The translations under genes were made by a program, and so were the position numbers. Shown piece after piece: positions 24,207 through 35,703 of a stretch of 64,000 nt of DNA (positions are counted from its first letter, which is position 1; each line of letters begins with the position of its first letter). The notes below the pieces were generated by a model. The model had not been told where the DNA came from. It made no database searches and worked only from the letters and a program-made list of their open reading frames with translations. Origin of the DNA: Evernia prunastri (taxonomy: Eukaryota > Ascomycota > Lecanoromycetes > Lecanorales > Parmeliaceae); contig NKYR01000019.1 of NCBI GenBank assembly GCA_003184365.1, positions 310,001 through 374,000 on the forward strand, written 5' to 3'.

Positions 24207-26511
24207 ATGCCTGGCGACGTGTATAAGAGATTCTCGCATTGGCGATATGCTATCATATTCGATGCGGGTTCCTCGGGTACCCGTCTACATATTTACCGAT
24301 GGCTTGACAGCGACAAGGCAAGAAAGGAAGCGGGAGTGAAGGAATTAGAGTCGCTGCCGGTACTAGAGACCAAGAACAAATGGACAGAGAAGATACATCC
24401 AGGTATCTCTACCTTTGGAGAGAAGCCCGATCGTGTTGGGCCAGATCACCTGGAAAGCCTGTACGAGAAAGCCCGCAAAATTATTCCAACAGGTCTTGAA
24501 CAGGACACACCAGTATTCCTACTCGCCACTGCTGGCATGCGCTTACTGCCTGAGGACCAGCGTAAAGAACTTCTACGACAAGTCTGCTCCTACACTCGTT
24601 CAAAAACCAAATTTCAATTACCAGACTGCGATGTACATATACAGGTTATCCCCGGCGAGGTCGAAGGTCTGTACGGATGGGTGGCAGCAAACTATTTGCT
24701 GGGAGGCTTTGACAAGTCAAAAGATCACGTACATGGAAAGAATCATCATACATATGGCTTTCTAGACATGGGCGGTGCCTCTGCGCAGATTGCTTTCGCC
24801 CCCAATGCAACGGAAGCTGAGCGTCATGCCAGTGACCTCAAGCTGCTCCGGATGAGAACAGTCGATGGGACTGCAGCGGAGTATCGAGTCTTTACCACCA
24901 CGTGGCTTGGTTTTGGAGTCAATGAAGCAAGGAAACGGTACGTGGAAGGGTTGCAGAAGGCCAGTGGGGCCATTGATACAGAGGTCCTGCAAGATCCCTG
25001 TCTTCCTGCCGGTTTGAGCATTACTACCAAAGGGGATATCTTCCTACCAGGGTCAAAGACAATTAACGGACACACCCCTCGTCTTAATGGGACTGGTCAA
25101 TTTGACAAGTGTTTGGTCAAGACACTGCCTCTACTGGAGAAGGACCATATTTGTGAGGATAATCCGTGTCTTCTAAACGGAGTACATGTCCCTGCTATCG
25201 ATTTTGACGTCAACCATTTTGTTGGAGTCAGCGAATACTGGCATACTACCCATGAGATATTCCAGGAAAGCCACAAAGACAAAGCATACGATTTCAACAC
25301 GTATCAACAGCGAGTCAGCGAATTCTGCAGCCAGGATTGGGATGTCATTCGCAAAGGAATAGATAAAAACGAGTGGGGAAAGAAGGTCGACGAGCAGACC
25401 GCCATCGAGGTGTGCTTCAAAGCTAGCTGGCTAATCAATATCCTACACGAAGGCATTGGAATACCCAGGGTGGGATTAGAGGCAACTCCAGACAGTATGC
25501 ACAACGGTACGAAGAAAGTATTGGATAATGCAAAGGACAAAGGCTTTACGGCTTCTTTTCAAGCCGTCAACAAAATCGATGATACTGAAGTCAGCTGGAC
25601 TCTGGGTAAAATGGTCCTTTACGCGTCCAGTCAGGTTCCTCCACCAAAGAGTGACGCCCTTCCTGTTGGATTTGGTAGCAATGTGCCCGGCATCCCAGCG
25701 GACTTTCAATACGCCGGCTCTGCAGGAACCCTCCATACGGACAACTCTACTTCTACCGACGACCATTGGCACTCAAATCTCTTCCGTGCATCATCCCCCC
25801 GCCGCATACCTGGCTTCATTCTCTTCCTTTTCATTTTCTCCGTTGCGGTGTATCTCCTTTGCGGTCGCTCCCGTCGTCAACGTATATACAGCAGGTTCGG
25901 CTCTTCACCACGGCGTGGCTCCGGCTCCCCACCACGAAAGCGTGGACTATTCGGGGCCAAAGTCCCGTTTTGGCGCTCCAACACGAGTCTTGGCAATTAC
26001 GAGCGTGTACTCGAAGAAGGCGCGACTGACGATTTCGAACTCGGCTCCGTCGAGGACAGTGACGAACCTGATACGTCAGACTCGTCTTCTGCGTCGCATG
26101 GAAGCAAGACATCGGGGTGGGCTGCCCCTCGTAGTCGAAACAACAACGGTCTAGCTGACGGGCGAGAGCGCTTTGATAACCTTGGCATCGGTCAAGGCCT
26201 CGGCATTACTGGAAATCCGATGGAGAGAAGTGGGTATGTAATGATTCTTCTGAGTTTTCTCCAAGTTCATAACCTAGTCATGACCCTCAGGAGATGTTTG
26301 GGAGCGATTACTGCTTCGTACTTCCCCAAATCATTCAGTGGAGCAGGCTTTCCCGTCCAAAGAAAAGTTGCTAACTCCAAACCTGCGCAGGCTGATCGGT
26401 CGTACCGAGAGTAGGGAACGGATAGCCGGCATGGCCGAGGGTAGAAAATCCCGCAAAGGCAGCCCAACGAGGCCAAAGGGACTGGGGTTGAGGCCTTTAG
26501 TCGAGGATTGA
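24207..26511 (+). CDS. GDA1/CD39 nucleoside phosphatase (Ynd1-like apyrase)
   Basis: Hydrolyses nucleoside di-/triphosphates, in yeast Ynd1 in the Golgi lumen, which supports glycosylation by removing nucleotide products. Two exons, 24207-26233 and 26391-26511, give about 715 residues. Apyrase conserved regions in order: IIFDAGSSGTRLHIY (residues about 16-30), LLATAGMRLL, GEVEGLYGWVAANYL, GFLDMGGASAQIAF. A single C-terminal membrane helix (PGFILFLFIFSVAVYLL) is followed by a cytoplasmic basic tail. Extending past the last donor would end in an unrelated tail; the 157-bp intron joins SG to LIGRTESRERIAGMAEG, which has the composition of the tail before it. The ATG at 24207 is close to the first conserved region, as in Ynd1. 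MITE-like elements lie 200 bp upstream and 420 bp downstream. Confidence 0.9.
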
Positions 26512-26930
26512 ACGAAAGGATGTAAGGTCCAGAACATCATAGTCTAGACGACTCGGAAGGGAAAAAGCACAACTAGCGAGCACAGTCCGAGAGCAAAAAG
26601 AAGCACCTCCCACCTAACAATAGTACCGCCCACAGGGACCGCAGATCCAAGGAGACTTAGCGTAACAGCTACGGCCTCTCCCAGTGCATCAATGAACCGA
26701 AAATCTGGCACGGGAAGCATCGGTCCAAAAGATGCGTTCCAAGCTCCAGTGCTCGGAAAGAAGGTCCGCTTGGCGGCATCCTAGGAAAAGACTGCAACTG
26801 TGTAGCTGATTTTGCGTTTCGGAGGGAAGGCTGCTTGGTTCCCAGGGCTGTGGAAGAGGCTGTATGCTCGGAACGGCCGTGTATCATTATACTAGATTTA
26901 GTACCGTTTTGGATTGAAGGTTGAGCCTTC
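26512..26930. other. intergenic, 3' flank of apyrase gene
   Basis: About 420 bp up to the second inverted-repeat element. No supported frame. Confidence 0.4.
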
Positions 26931-27171
26931 CTATCACCTCGTGGGGTAGTAAGTCACACCCTGCGGGCACTAACCAAATATGGTATTAGTTTCTACCTAG
27001 ACTCCGACCTTCGGCGCTAACCGAGAAAGCAATGCAATTGCGCAGCGAGGTCTGCTCCGCTCGCTTCGTCTCGTTTAACCTAGTTTGGGCCGAAAATCCG
27101 TACTACTAAGAATTTATACCTTATTTGGTTAGTGCCCGCAGGGTGTGACTTACTACCCCACGAGGTGATAG
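26931..27171. mobile_element. MITE-like element with about 50-bp inverted repeats
   Basis: Positions 26931-26980 and 27122-27171 are perfect reverse complements, starting CTATCACCTCGTGGGG. The match continues one mismatch later for 5 more bases. TA occurs symmetrically at both ends (26932-26933 and 27169-27170), so a TA target-site duplication is possible. The interior of about 140 bp is non-coding. Sequence and arm length differ from the element at 23766, so it is a separate family. Confidence 0.85.
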
Positions 27172-27556
27172 ACATGCGTCGTACGATTTAGACTGTACAG
27201 TATAGTTAATTGGACCGCTTTAATATAGGCTATGGATCTCCCCTCGGAGGCTCTATTTTTGGATATGTATATCAAGAAAGCCTTGATGAATGATTGAGGT
27301 GCTACACGCATTGTAGAAGCACGCAAGACCAATTGAATGTTTTACATTTCACTCCGGGGAACCTAGGAACTCTTGCAATGATAATCCTCTTCGCTATGCC
27401 CGAACTTTGCTCAGCACCTTTACATAATCTGAATCGTAAAAGAAGCTTCAAGCTTGCCAATCACTTCTCTTTCCACATCGAACTAGAAACGGGCATGCAT
27501 GATATCTAAAAAAAAAACGGCTCTCTAAGCAACATCTTCGGTGACGGACCGGCGCC
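27172..27556. other. intergenic, 3' flank of the Clr2 homologue
   Basis: 385 bp, AT-rich, with a short A run near 27510. No gene seen. Confidence 0.4.
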
Positions 27557-29668
27557 TCAGAACTGCCCGCTTACGAAGTTCTGCGTGCAACCCTCCTCCA
27601 TGCGATCCAGGTCCATAAACTGCTCGATATCGCCATCGCTCACGCCGTGCACCTGGTGGCCCTGCGCCCCCCCGCCCCCATGGACATTCGACTGGTGGGC
27701 CGCCATCGTCACGGCCGGCTGCATGCCCGACGGGGCAGCGGCCGGGAAGACGTTCTCCTCCACCGGCCCGTCCAACCCCTTGCTGATCTTCGTTCCGGCC
27801 GGGACGGCCTTCCAGAACGCGTCGAGGCGGTCCGTGCATCTCGTGCCCGCCTTCCCGGACGCGCCGTTGGCGTCGCCGCGTCCGTTGATCCAGGTGCCCA
27901 CGTCGGAGACCTCGCCGCGCTGGACGTCCTGCTGGAAGGCCTGCGCGCCGTGGAGGACGGGCAGGAGGATGCTGGACTCGTACCAGCGGCCTTTGATCTC
28001 CGAGATCGGGAGGCGGTGTGCGGCTTGGGTGATTTTCCAGTAGGAAATGGTGCGCTTGGAGGCGATGGAGACGCGGTTGCGGTACTTGAGGTCTTGGCGG
28101 AGGCGCATGGGGAGGTTGGGGTTCTCGGCGGGCTCTTGCCCGACGGTGTACGGGATGGTGGTGTAGCGGTAGACATCGCCGACTATAAAGACGCTTGCTG
28201 AGATGGTGCTGGTGGAGTTTTGTTTGAGTTTCTCGATGATTTGGTGGATGATCAGTACATCGTGGCCATTACCGTGGCGGAGACGGACCGGCTCGCCAAC
28301 CCAGAGTTTCTCGCCGCCGAAGTAGATTCCGTTGTAGGAGCGCTCGCCTGTTGTTGTGGTGTTGTTACTCAGGGGGTCGATAAGGGTGAAGCTGTCGTCT
28401 AACATTTTGGCGGCGTAGATGCTGCCGTCCACCTCTGCGTCGCCGCCTCCACAGCCGCCATCGACAACCTCTTTCCAATTGATATTCTTGTAATCAAGAC
28501 CAGGTGCGGCTAAGGCTTGATGGGTGGGACCTGGAGCGCTCCATGCAAGCCAGGGACGGAGGTCATCTTCGGAAGAGATGATCTTCGTAGTAGGGTGACT
28601 GAATGGGTGTGAGAGAGGCTGCACTAGATACCTTGGCTGATCCATACCGCGCTGGTCTTTGAAGAGTTCGCGCTTGATAATGACTGAGAGACCCCACGCA
28701 GAGCCTCTGTTAAACCATGTAAGTTCGCCGGAGCGATAGATGTATTTCCTGTACTGGGCATCTTGATCTTGTTCCAAAGACTTGGGTGGTGCCAGGGGAG
28801 TGGGTGTTATTAGGTTTGCAACAGGTGCAGGAGTGCGAGCTACCGAACTGTTGGCAGGCTGTGGTGGAACCTTGGAGGGCGCAGATGCCATCTTGGGAGC
28901 GGCAGGTATAGCTTTGGCAGCCGGAGCCGGAGCAGGACCTTTTATAGGTAAAGATGGTGATGTAGAAATGGGAGGCTGACTTTTGGGCACAGCCTTTGAC
29001 AGCTTGTTACTATCTTGGGACACAGAGCGTTGCTTGATGACCACTTGTGGTTTCGGTGTCATGCTGTCTCTCAACACTGCCGGAGTGTCTTTTTGAAGTG
29101 CCGTAGGCTCAACCTTCGGAACAAAGCCGCTTTTCCCAGACAGATTGGGTACATTTTGAACCCATTCGGGAGAACATTGCTTACACTCGCAATCTGTACG
29201 TTGATTGCTCGTCCCCTGTGCGAGCCACAACAAATGTGGGAAGAAATCCACCGCGCTTTTGAATCGCTTCTTATGACCCAGAGGATAGCCATATAGATAG
29301 AAGTCTTCAGATTTGTTGCCATCTTTCCCATCAGCCTTGGCAGGTTTAGGTAGGTCGCTGGTACGAATTTTGGACTCCTTCTTATCCTTGTAACGCTTAT
29401 ACAGGCGGTAGTTCTCTGGAAAATCCACAAGAATCCATATTTGATCCGTCGGACCCTTCTGCTCCCGATGGAGCATGCCTCCTAAAATTCGCTTCCACTC
29501 AATTGCTATAGGGTCGTCGATATCAAGTAGCTCGTAAAAATCATTTTCGCCCGAGTTCCTATCAAGCTGAGCGCTTGTTGGCGCATTCAGCTCTCGCCCG
29601 TTCTTTTTCGTCTTGATCTCATGTTCGCCATCCGAGCGAGCGATCCAGACGGGCTTCCATTCGGCCAT
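27557..29668 (-). CDS. Clr2-like transcriptional silencing protein
   Basis: Homologue of fission yeast Clr2, a subunit of the SHREC deacetylase/remodeller complex that silences heterochromatin. Single exon, 703 residues. The N-terminal Clr2 block includes FYLYGYPLGHKKRFKSAVDF and FFPHLLWLAQG, followed by a short Cys cluster (TDCECKQCSPEW). The middle (about 190-310) is a disordered Pro/Ala/Ser linker. The C-terminal half begins RSGELTWFNRGSAWGLSVI and contains GEKLWVGEPVRLRHG with DVLIIHQI, consistent with the BAH-like domain of Clr2. The last 200 codons (27557-28200) are much more GC-rich than the rest. The gene lies 884 bp downstream of a SNF2-PHD gene on the same strand. Family call from motif memory; role inferred. 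Confidence 0.75.
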   Translation of the reverse strand: MAEWKPVWIARSDGEHEIKTKKNGRELNAPTSAQLDRNSGENDFYELLDIDDPIAIEWKRILGGMLHREQKGPTDQIWILVDFPENYRLYKRYKDKKESKIRTSDLPKPAKADGKDGNKSEDFYLYGYPLGHKKRFKSAVDFFPHLLWLAQGTSNQRTDCECKQCSPEWVQNVPNLSGKSGFVPKVEPTALQKDTPAVLRDSMTPKPQVVIKQRSVSQDSNKLSKAVPKSQPPISTSPSLPIKGPAPAPAAKAIPAAPKMASAPSKVPPQPANSSVARTPAPVANLITPTPLAPPKSLEQDQDAQYRKYIYRSGELTWFNRGSAWGLSVIIKRELFKDQRGMDQPRYLVQPLSHPFSHPTTKIISSEDDLRPWLAWSAPGPTHQALAAPGLDYKNINWKEVVDGGCGGGDAEVDGSIYAAKMLDDSFTLIDPLSNNTTTTGERSYNGIYFGGEKLWVGEPVRLRHGNGHDVLIIHQIIEKLKQNSTSTISASVFIVGDVYRYTTIPYTVGQEPAENPNLPMRLRQDLKYRNRVSIASKRTISYWKITQAAHRLPISEIKGRWYESSILLPVLHGAQAFQQDVQRGEVSDVGTWINGRGDANGASGKAGTRCTDRLDAFWKAVPAGTKISKGLDGPVEENVFPAAAPSGMQPAVTMAAHQSNVHGGGGAQGHQVHGVSDGDIEQFMDLDRMEEGCTQNFVSGQF

Positions 29669-30552
29669 ATTGAGAGCAGAGCCTAAGGCTCAAAGGCAGC
29701 TCTTGTAGGTATGGAAAGAACAGGATATGAGGTTTTGGAGAAGATGGTGTTCGAGGATGGCAGACATGGATAGCGGCCTTTACTTCGGCTCACCCGATTC
29801 TGGCTTACCTGGAGACCTTCCAGTGCTAGCTACGTGCCTGTACCCTTCTGCTGCACGAGTATTGAATAGGCAAAATTGAGCTTCTGAACTAGAGTATCTT
29901 GCACAGATTCTGCAACTGTTAATATTGGTCCTACCCAGGGAAGATAGCTTGGCAGAGGCTTGAATGTTCAGTTGATTAAGCGATGAAGGTCTTCACTCTT
30001 TGCTATTCGAGGATATTGTCGATTTGTTAGGATTGATACAGCACTGATATCTGCTGTTTTACTTCAAAGTGTTGATTGGGTTGTGGTGCTGTAAAGGCGG
30101 CAGATGCTGAGGTGACTAGTCGTTTGCAAATCTGTTGTACGCTAGTCCAAAACGAGACTTGTGGTATGGGGCATGTTCTTGGGTCACAGTATACATTACG
30201 CCTTACGCTTTCCAATTAATTTTCGGAGCTTGACTATCTTACTTGGAGACTACTATTACGAGAAAATCAAGTTGATAAAAGTCGCAGAGACTGGGTTACA
30301 TGTTGGGTATACGCAATCCGACTAAAGCTATCCTGGTCAAGTGCGAGGAACATGGTGAACCAATGGCACATGAAAGATAAAGTCCGCCTGAATCCGATGA
30401 TGCGCCAGCTGTGTACAGAAGCTTCTTGCACCTCGACAGCTCGTTCTACCCAAGCTGATATGTCGCTATCCAGTATCGCAACACCCATGGTCTAGCGCTG
30501 CAATGAGATGTCCCCCTAGACACCGAAGACGATGTTTCTCACAAACATTCCA
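29669..30552. other. intergenic, no gene recognised
   Basis: 884 bp between the SNF2-PHD stop and the Clr2 start, both minus strand. Short frames only; no repeat or RNA gene was seen. Confidence 0.45.
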
Positions 30553-33500
30553 TTAAGCCGAGATACGTTTCGAACGCTTTGTAGGTGTAGGCGTTTGTTT
30601 AAAAGATTGTGGGGCAGCTTTCCGTTTGTGGCTGCTCGCCGTCTTTGGGAGATCTCCGAAACGAGGAGTGGTGAGGCCGGAACTACTGTAGTCTAAGGTG
30701 GTCCCATCAGTCAAACTCTCAGCTGGAGTTTGTGACACAGCCTTCTTCGCGACTTGTGTAGCAGCTGCGACCAATGCCTCTTCTTCCACCAAGGCCTCAT
30801 AACGAGCATCAATTTGCTCGTTTTGATATTTGCAATATTCGAGTGCCTCAGGACATTCAATGTGATGGTCGTAGCAGCTCGGACATTTAACATAAAATGC
30901 TTGCGTGACTGCCGGGAAGCCAAGCAACTCGTACTCTTTAAGATTTTCACCGAGAAGTGTGGTTTTGTCTGCGTGAACTTAGAGTTAGCTACTCTCTTCT
31001 AGGATGATTTCTGAACTCAGAAGACATGTCTCAGCAGGCGGCGAAGGTCTACACCCCACAAAGCATGATAGATAGGGGGATCAATAATCGGAACAGATGA
31101 CTCACCCCAATCAAGACAATCTTCGCAGTATCCTCTCTCACACCAACGACAGCGATAGAGCATACCACCGGCTACGCAAAGTTCGAAGTCAGCATTGCTT
31201 CATCAAGCCAAAAACCTGAGTTACGAAACAGCTCTGAGGAGTAGAGTGGTCCTTTTGCTCCGCTTTGTGTCTCGTGACTCAAGTTTTGGTCGCAAATAGG
31301 GAGGGACCATTCGGAGAAGTACGAACCGTCAGTCGTATTTTGTTGGCAGTCAGCACACTGGTGTTGCGGACAGTGAAAGTGCATTTTGCTCTTAGACTTC
31401 GATTTGAATTCTCTGTCAAGGCATGTGTAATGATAGGAGCGGGGACATCCTGAACAGAGGATTAAGTCTCCACCGTCCCAGCAGACCTGGCATTGCTGTG
31501 AGACCTTGTTAGTTGATACATTTGGAGAGCGGTATGAACTTCGTACCTCCTGGTTGACGACCTCTGGCTTTTTCTCCCGCTTTTCGGAGTCAGCATGGCC
31601 TTTTCTTCAACCCATAAGATTACTGCTGAGGAGCACGATGAGGAAGAGAGATCATAGCAGGAGAAAAAGCTGAGCTTCTTAGACAACACCAAAAGCAGGG
31701 CAAGGATAAAAGCAGCCCATCTTCTCACAAGCGGTCGGGCCGCAAGACCGGAATCTGTGGCACATTCGGGGAAGAAACATTTCGCCACCCGCAGAATGTC
31801 TCAAGACGCAGACTGGAGAACTGAAAAGGAAGAAGACAATTCAGAATAACGTACCTTGGGCTCCGCTAATCGCGGGTCTTTGCCGGCCATTGTGGGCACA
31901 GCCTCCCAATCCGCACAATTAGCGCTTTCTTTACTTACTACATGACCATCAATGATGACAGTAGTGTTTTTGCCAACTCGTCTCTCCTCTCTGGACCACT
32001 CTTGAGCAATACCATCGTAGCCGTTAGATTCTCTAATCTTGGTATGCTTTTTGCCGTCGAAGACCCGCGCCTCGACTTGTTCTATCTGAGCCAACCATCT
32101 CTTCTCATCTTCTTCCTTGACAGAGACACCAATTTGGGTCTGCTCCGAGACGTGGACATCTGCCGGTTGATCCTTGCACTTTTCCAAGACTGTCGAAAAG
32201 TCCCAACTCAGCATCTCATTGACGTCGAGTTCCGGACGGGTAAGTGCCTGGGCTCCTCGACGGACAAGAGACATCAATTGAGTTGTATCAAGCTGTGGCA
32301 TGTCATCTTCTGCTGCTTCCACGGTTCTACCTCCTGGACCTTTTTTCTTTTTCGTTGCCGACTGTAAGTGGATATCTCGCATTGATTCTGTCACCTTTGC
32401 AGAGAGATAGAGCTTTTTCTGAATTCTGCCCATCATTTGCTCCTCAACCGTGCCTTGCGTGCAGAGCTTGTACACGGTCACGGGTTTCTTCTGTCCTATG
32501 CGATGCGCTCGAGCTTCAGCCTGGAGCATGATCTGTGGATTCCAGTCCTGGTCAAGCATGATAACATCCGATGCGGTAGCTAGATTGATGCCCAAACCGC
32601 CAGCACGAGTCGAGATTAGCATGACCCGATAGTCGGATTTTTCCTGATTGAACATGCGTATACCGAGGTTTCGCCGGGCTCTGGAGGTACCGCCATCGAG
32701 CCTAACGTATTTGAACTTTTCTCCAGTACCACCGCGTAAGCTCAGGAAGTCTTCGCAGCAGTCCAGCATGCGAGTAAATCCAGAAAAGATGAGGACTTTC
32801 TTCTTCTGTTTCACGACCAACTCGTCAATAATTTTGTCGAGTACGATGAACTTAGCTGATGCATGAATGACATGTTCGCCGATGTAGTATGGTTCAGGCT
32901 CCGCATGAGGAAGAATGTATGGCTAAGTAAGATAAGCGAGACTCTGTCATTTCATTCTAGGTGTACATACATGGTTGCAGCACTAGACCAGGTTAGCAAA
33001 CTTTCGTCATCTCGTTCTAGAAGAGCATACCTTTCTAAGTTGCATCAGAAGGTTCATCAGCTTCTTCCATGCCGTGCTCTTATTTTCATCCTGCTGTTCG
33101 TGCTCTAGGGCTTGGCGCATGATTTCCTTGCTCTCTTCCCACTCAATCGCGGTTTCTCCTTCGCGTGCTTCGTTGTCCAACGCTTCTAGCTCTTCGATAC
33201 CCTTTTCTTGCAAAATGCCTCCCTCTTGCGCCTCCTGTTTGAGAGCAACGGCCTCCTTTTGTTTAGCACCTTGAAATAAATCTTCAAGAAGTCCTTTGTC
33301 GGCGCGAGTCAGTAGCCTCATATACCAAAACCTCTGCATAGGGGTTAGAGGCACGTATAAGAGCACTTCGGTCTTTGGTGGAAGGTTGAGATCGACTCCA
33401 GGGCTTGTTTTCATCCTTCTGAGCATGATGACCTCAAGCAAACGCCGTGCATCGTCCATAACCTTGGTGCTGACTTGTCCCTTGGTGAGATTGAACGAAG

Positions 33501-35255
33501 ACTTGAAAAGCTCAGCGGTCTTCTCCGTGAAGACCTCGGGATAGAGCCAATGGAGGAGGGCCCACAATTCTACCAGGTTGTTCTGCAACGGTGTTCCTGT
33601 CAAAATCAAGCGGTACTCCGCCCCTAATCCTTGAAGCGCTTTGGAAATCAAGCTGAGGTCGTTCTTGATCTTGTGCCCTTCATCAAGGACAACATAGCTC
33701 CAGAGGAATGCCTTCTTGAACCAGCCTTGCTCGGCTAGAAACCCTTCGTAGGTTGTAACGATGAGATCAATGCCATGCTCGTCTTGAGTCTCGTCCGTCT
33801 CGGAGTCTAAATCAATGATAGGCTTACCCGTAGCTACACATACTCGGAGTCAGCATTGCTCAGTCAAGGTCAAGAACCTGAGTCAATGAGAGAGGTCCCA
33901 GGATCAAGGCCAGGGCTTTGCTCCAGGAACATGTCTTACGGTTCAAGATGTGTTATAGAACATTGAACCTTGACTCCGAAATGTACGTATCAAGATGGTA
34001 CGTCACCCCAATTTGCTTGGAAACAGGAAAGAAGAAATAATAAATGTACGTACCAGTGCGGCGATCGTTCTTCTTTTTACGTGCTCCCCTGGTCTCGTTA
34101 CCAAAATTATCGATATCGCCCTTGGCGATTCTCTTCAGTCGATCGCGTTCATGCACCGATCCATGAAACCTCAGAACTCTCAAACCTGGCGTCCACCGTC
34201 TAGATTCAGCCATCCATGAACTGAGGACGCTCAAGGGACAGACCACGAGACAAGGTCGAAGCTCGCCGGTCGATAGCTTTCGACTTTCCTTCAAGTACTG
34301 AATCAGAGACAGCGTCTGTAAAGTCTTTCCGAGACCCATTTCATCACCGAGAATACCAGATAGACCGTTCTTGTATAGATAGACTAGGAAAGACAAGCCC
34401 AGTAGCTGGTAAGGCTTCATGTCCGCCTTCACTCTATAAATGAATCAGCTAAATCCACATCTGGGACAGGGTTCGCGTTTACCCTGCAGGTTGATGTCTA
34501 ATGATCTCATAAGGGACGCTCAAATCCTCTTCCTTCTTCTCACTTTGTTGACGTTGAGCCACAAGGCGCTGTATGTGGTTGCCTTCAGGGAGTAAGGGTA
34601 GGAAGAGATCCTTCTTAGCCACAAAGAAATTTGATCTTTTGCCGGCGGTCTCAGTATTGACATATTCTCGAAGTTCCTGGCGTGCTGTTTTAGGAGCTGA
34701 TGGCTGTATAACAGTCTTAGTTTTTGAACGACGCTTGGTGGTCTTTCTCTTTTTGATGATACGCTTATCACCGTTTTCCTGTGCCCGCAAAGACAGAGCG
34801 AGTTCATTGGGTTGCCGTAGAGCATGCCCCGCAGATGAGAGACGAGGGGGCGGAGTCTTCGGTGGCTCACTCTCTTCAACTTCATCATCAAGATCGACAA
34901 TACTCACCCGCGCCCGAGGAGCCTTCTGAGGCGTAGAAAACGTAGAGTCGAGCGACGAAGAGGCGTCAGGGTTGTCCGAGTCATCTGATATTTCGTATGA
35001 GATCTGTGCCTTCTTACGGGAGCTGCGTTTTCCCTCCATAACTATCGGGTACTCTTGCGGGGGCACGATGTCTGATAAAGATAATTTCTTCGGTTGGGGT
35101 CTCGGAGAGAATGTTGCAAGGATTTGTGACGCGGTGGTTGAATGTTGAGTCTGGGGACTGAGGTGAGTATCAAGGGGGCGGAATGGTGTCGCTGACCATT
35201 GCGATTGCGGGGAATTCAATGGCATCTTATACCGAGCCCAATATCTGTCCGCCAT
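30553..35255 (-). CDS. SNF2-family chromatin remodelling ATPase with C-terminal PHD finger
   Basis: ATP-dependent nucleosome remodeller. Nine exons (34483-35255, 34054-34433, 33031-33833, 32971-32982, 31855-32922, 31547-31579, 31327-31495, 31106-31171, 30553-30968) give about 1239 residues. A disordered basic/acidic N-terminus precedes the SNF2 lobe: GILGDEMGLGKTLQTLSL (Walker A), VVLDEGHKIKN (DEGH box), LTGTPLQNNLVELW. The 12-bp exon encodes CCNH, completing LRKCCNHPYIL. The helicase C lobe has FSGFTRMLD, STRAGGLGINLATA and AEARAHRIGQKKPVTVY. The PHD finger reads CQVCWDGGDLILCSGCPRSYHYTCLD then FHCPQHQCADC, followed by a second Cys cluster, CRWCERGYCEDC. Long introns 2, 5 and 7 share 3' sequence. 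Exact SNF2 subfamily not assigned. Confidence 0.87.
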
Positions 35256-35703
35256 GTTATTGCGAAGAACGAAAAGGCATTGAGGACTAAAGTGTTGAAG
35301 TTACAAGAAGATGGGTTTTGTAAGTGAGTTTCACTTTTAAACTCACTTTCTGCCGACAAGTGAAGGACGACGTTCCCGCTGATTTTACCAGCTTGCGCGA
35401 TTGAGAGCGAGCGTTTTGACTGGTATGGACAGTATCATTCCCACAAATGATTGCGCTGTAGCGATAGTACTGGCCTTTAGATTACTGATTGACTGTTTGA
35501 CATTCGGCATCAGATTCTAAAGTAGACGACGTTGCGCTTAAAGAAATCTTAAAGCTGTGACGCGTTTCGCGTAACCCGTGTCAGTGTATTTTTAGTATTT
35601 AAAACAAGGTTTTCAGTCTTATGCTTGGCACTTTGAGATCTTTTTCTCCGAACAATCCAGCTTTCTTGCGATACGCAAACACAGAAAGAGTCTTAGTATC
35701 CCA
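35256..35703. other. divergent promoter region, SNF2 / Pop4
   Basis: 448 bp between two divergent ATGs. No recognised motif beyond AT-rich stretches near 35590-35650. Confidence 0.4.

Noticed and set aside
27084..27100. 17-bp sequence shared between the second MITE and 39398-39414
   Set aside because: A single 17-bp match is expected by chance at roughly this frequency in 64 kb, and the flanks do not align.
31580..31854. Open frame that looks like an extra SNF2 exon
   Set aside because: Its translation resembles no part of the family, and skipping it joins AEPK to REKKPEVVNQE and the PHD finger in frame, so it is intronic.
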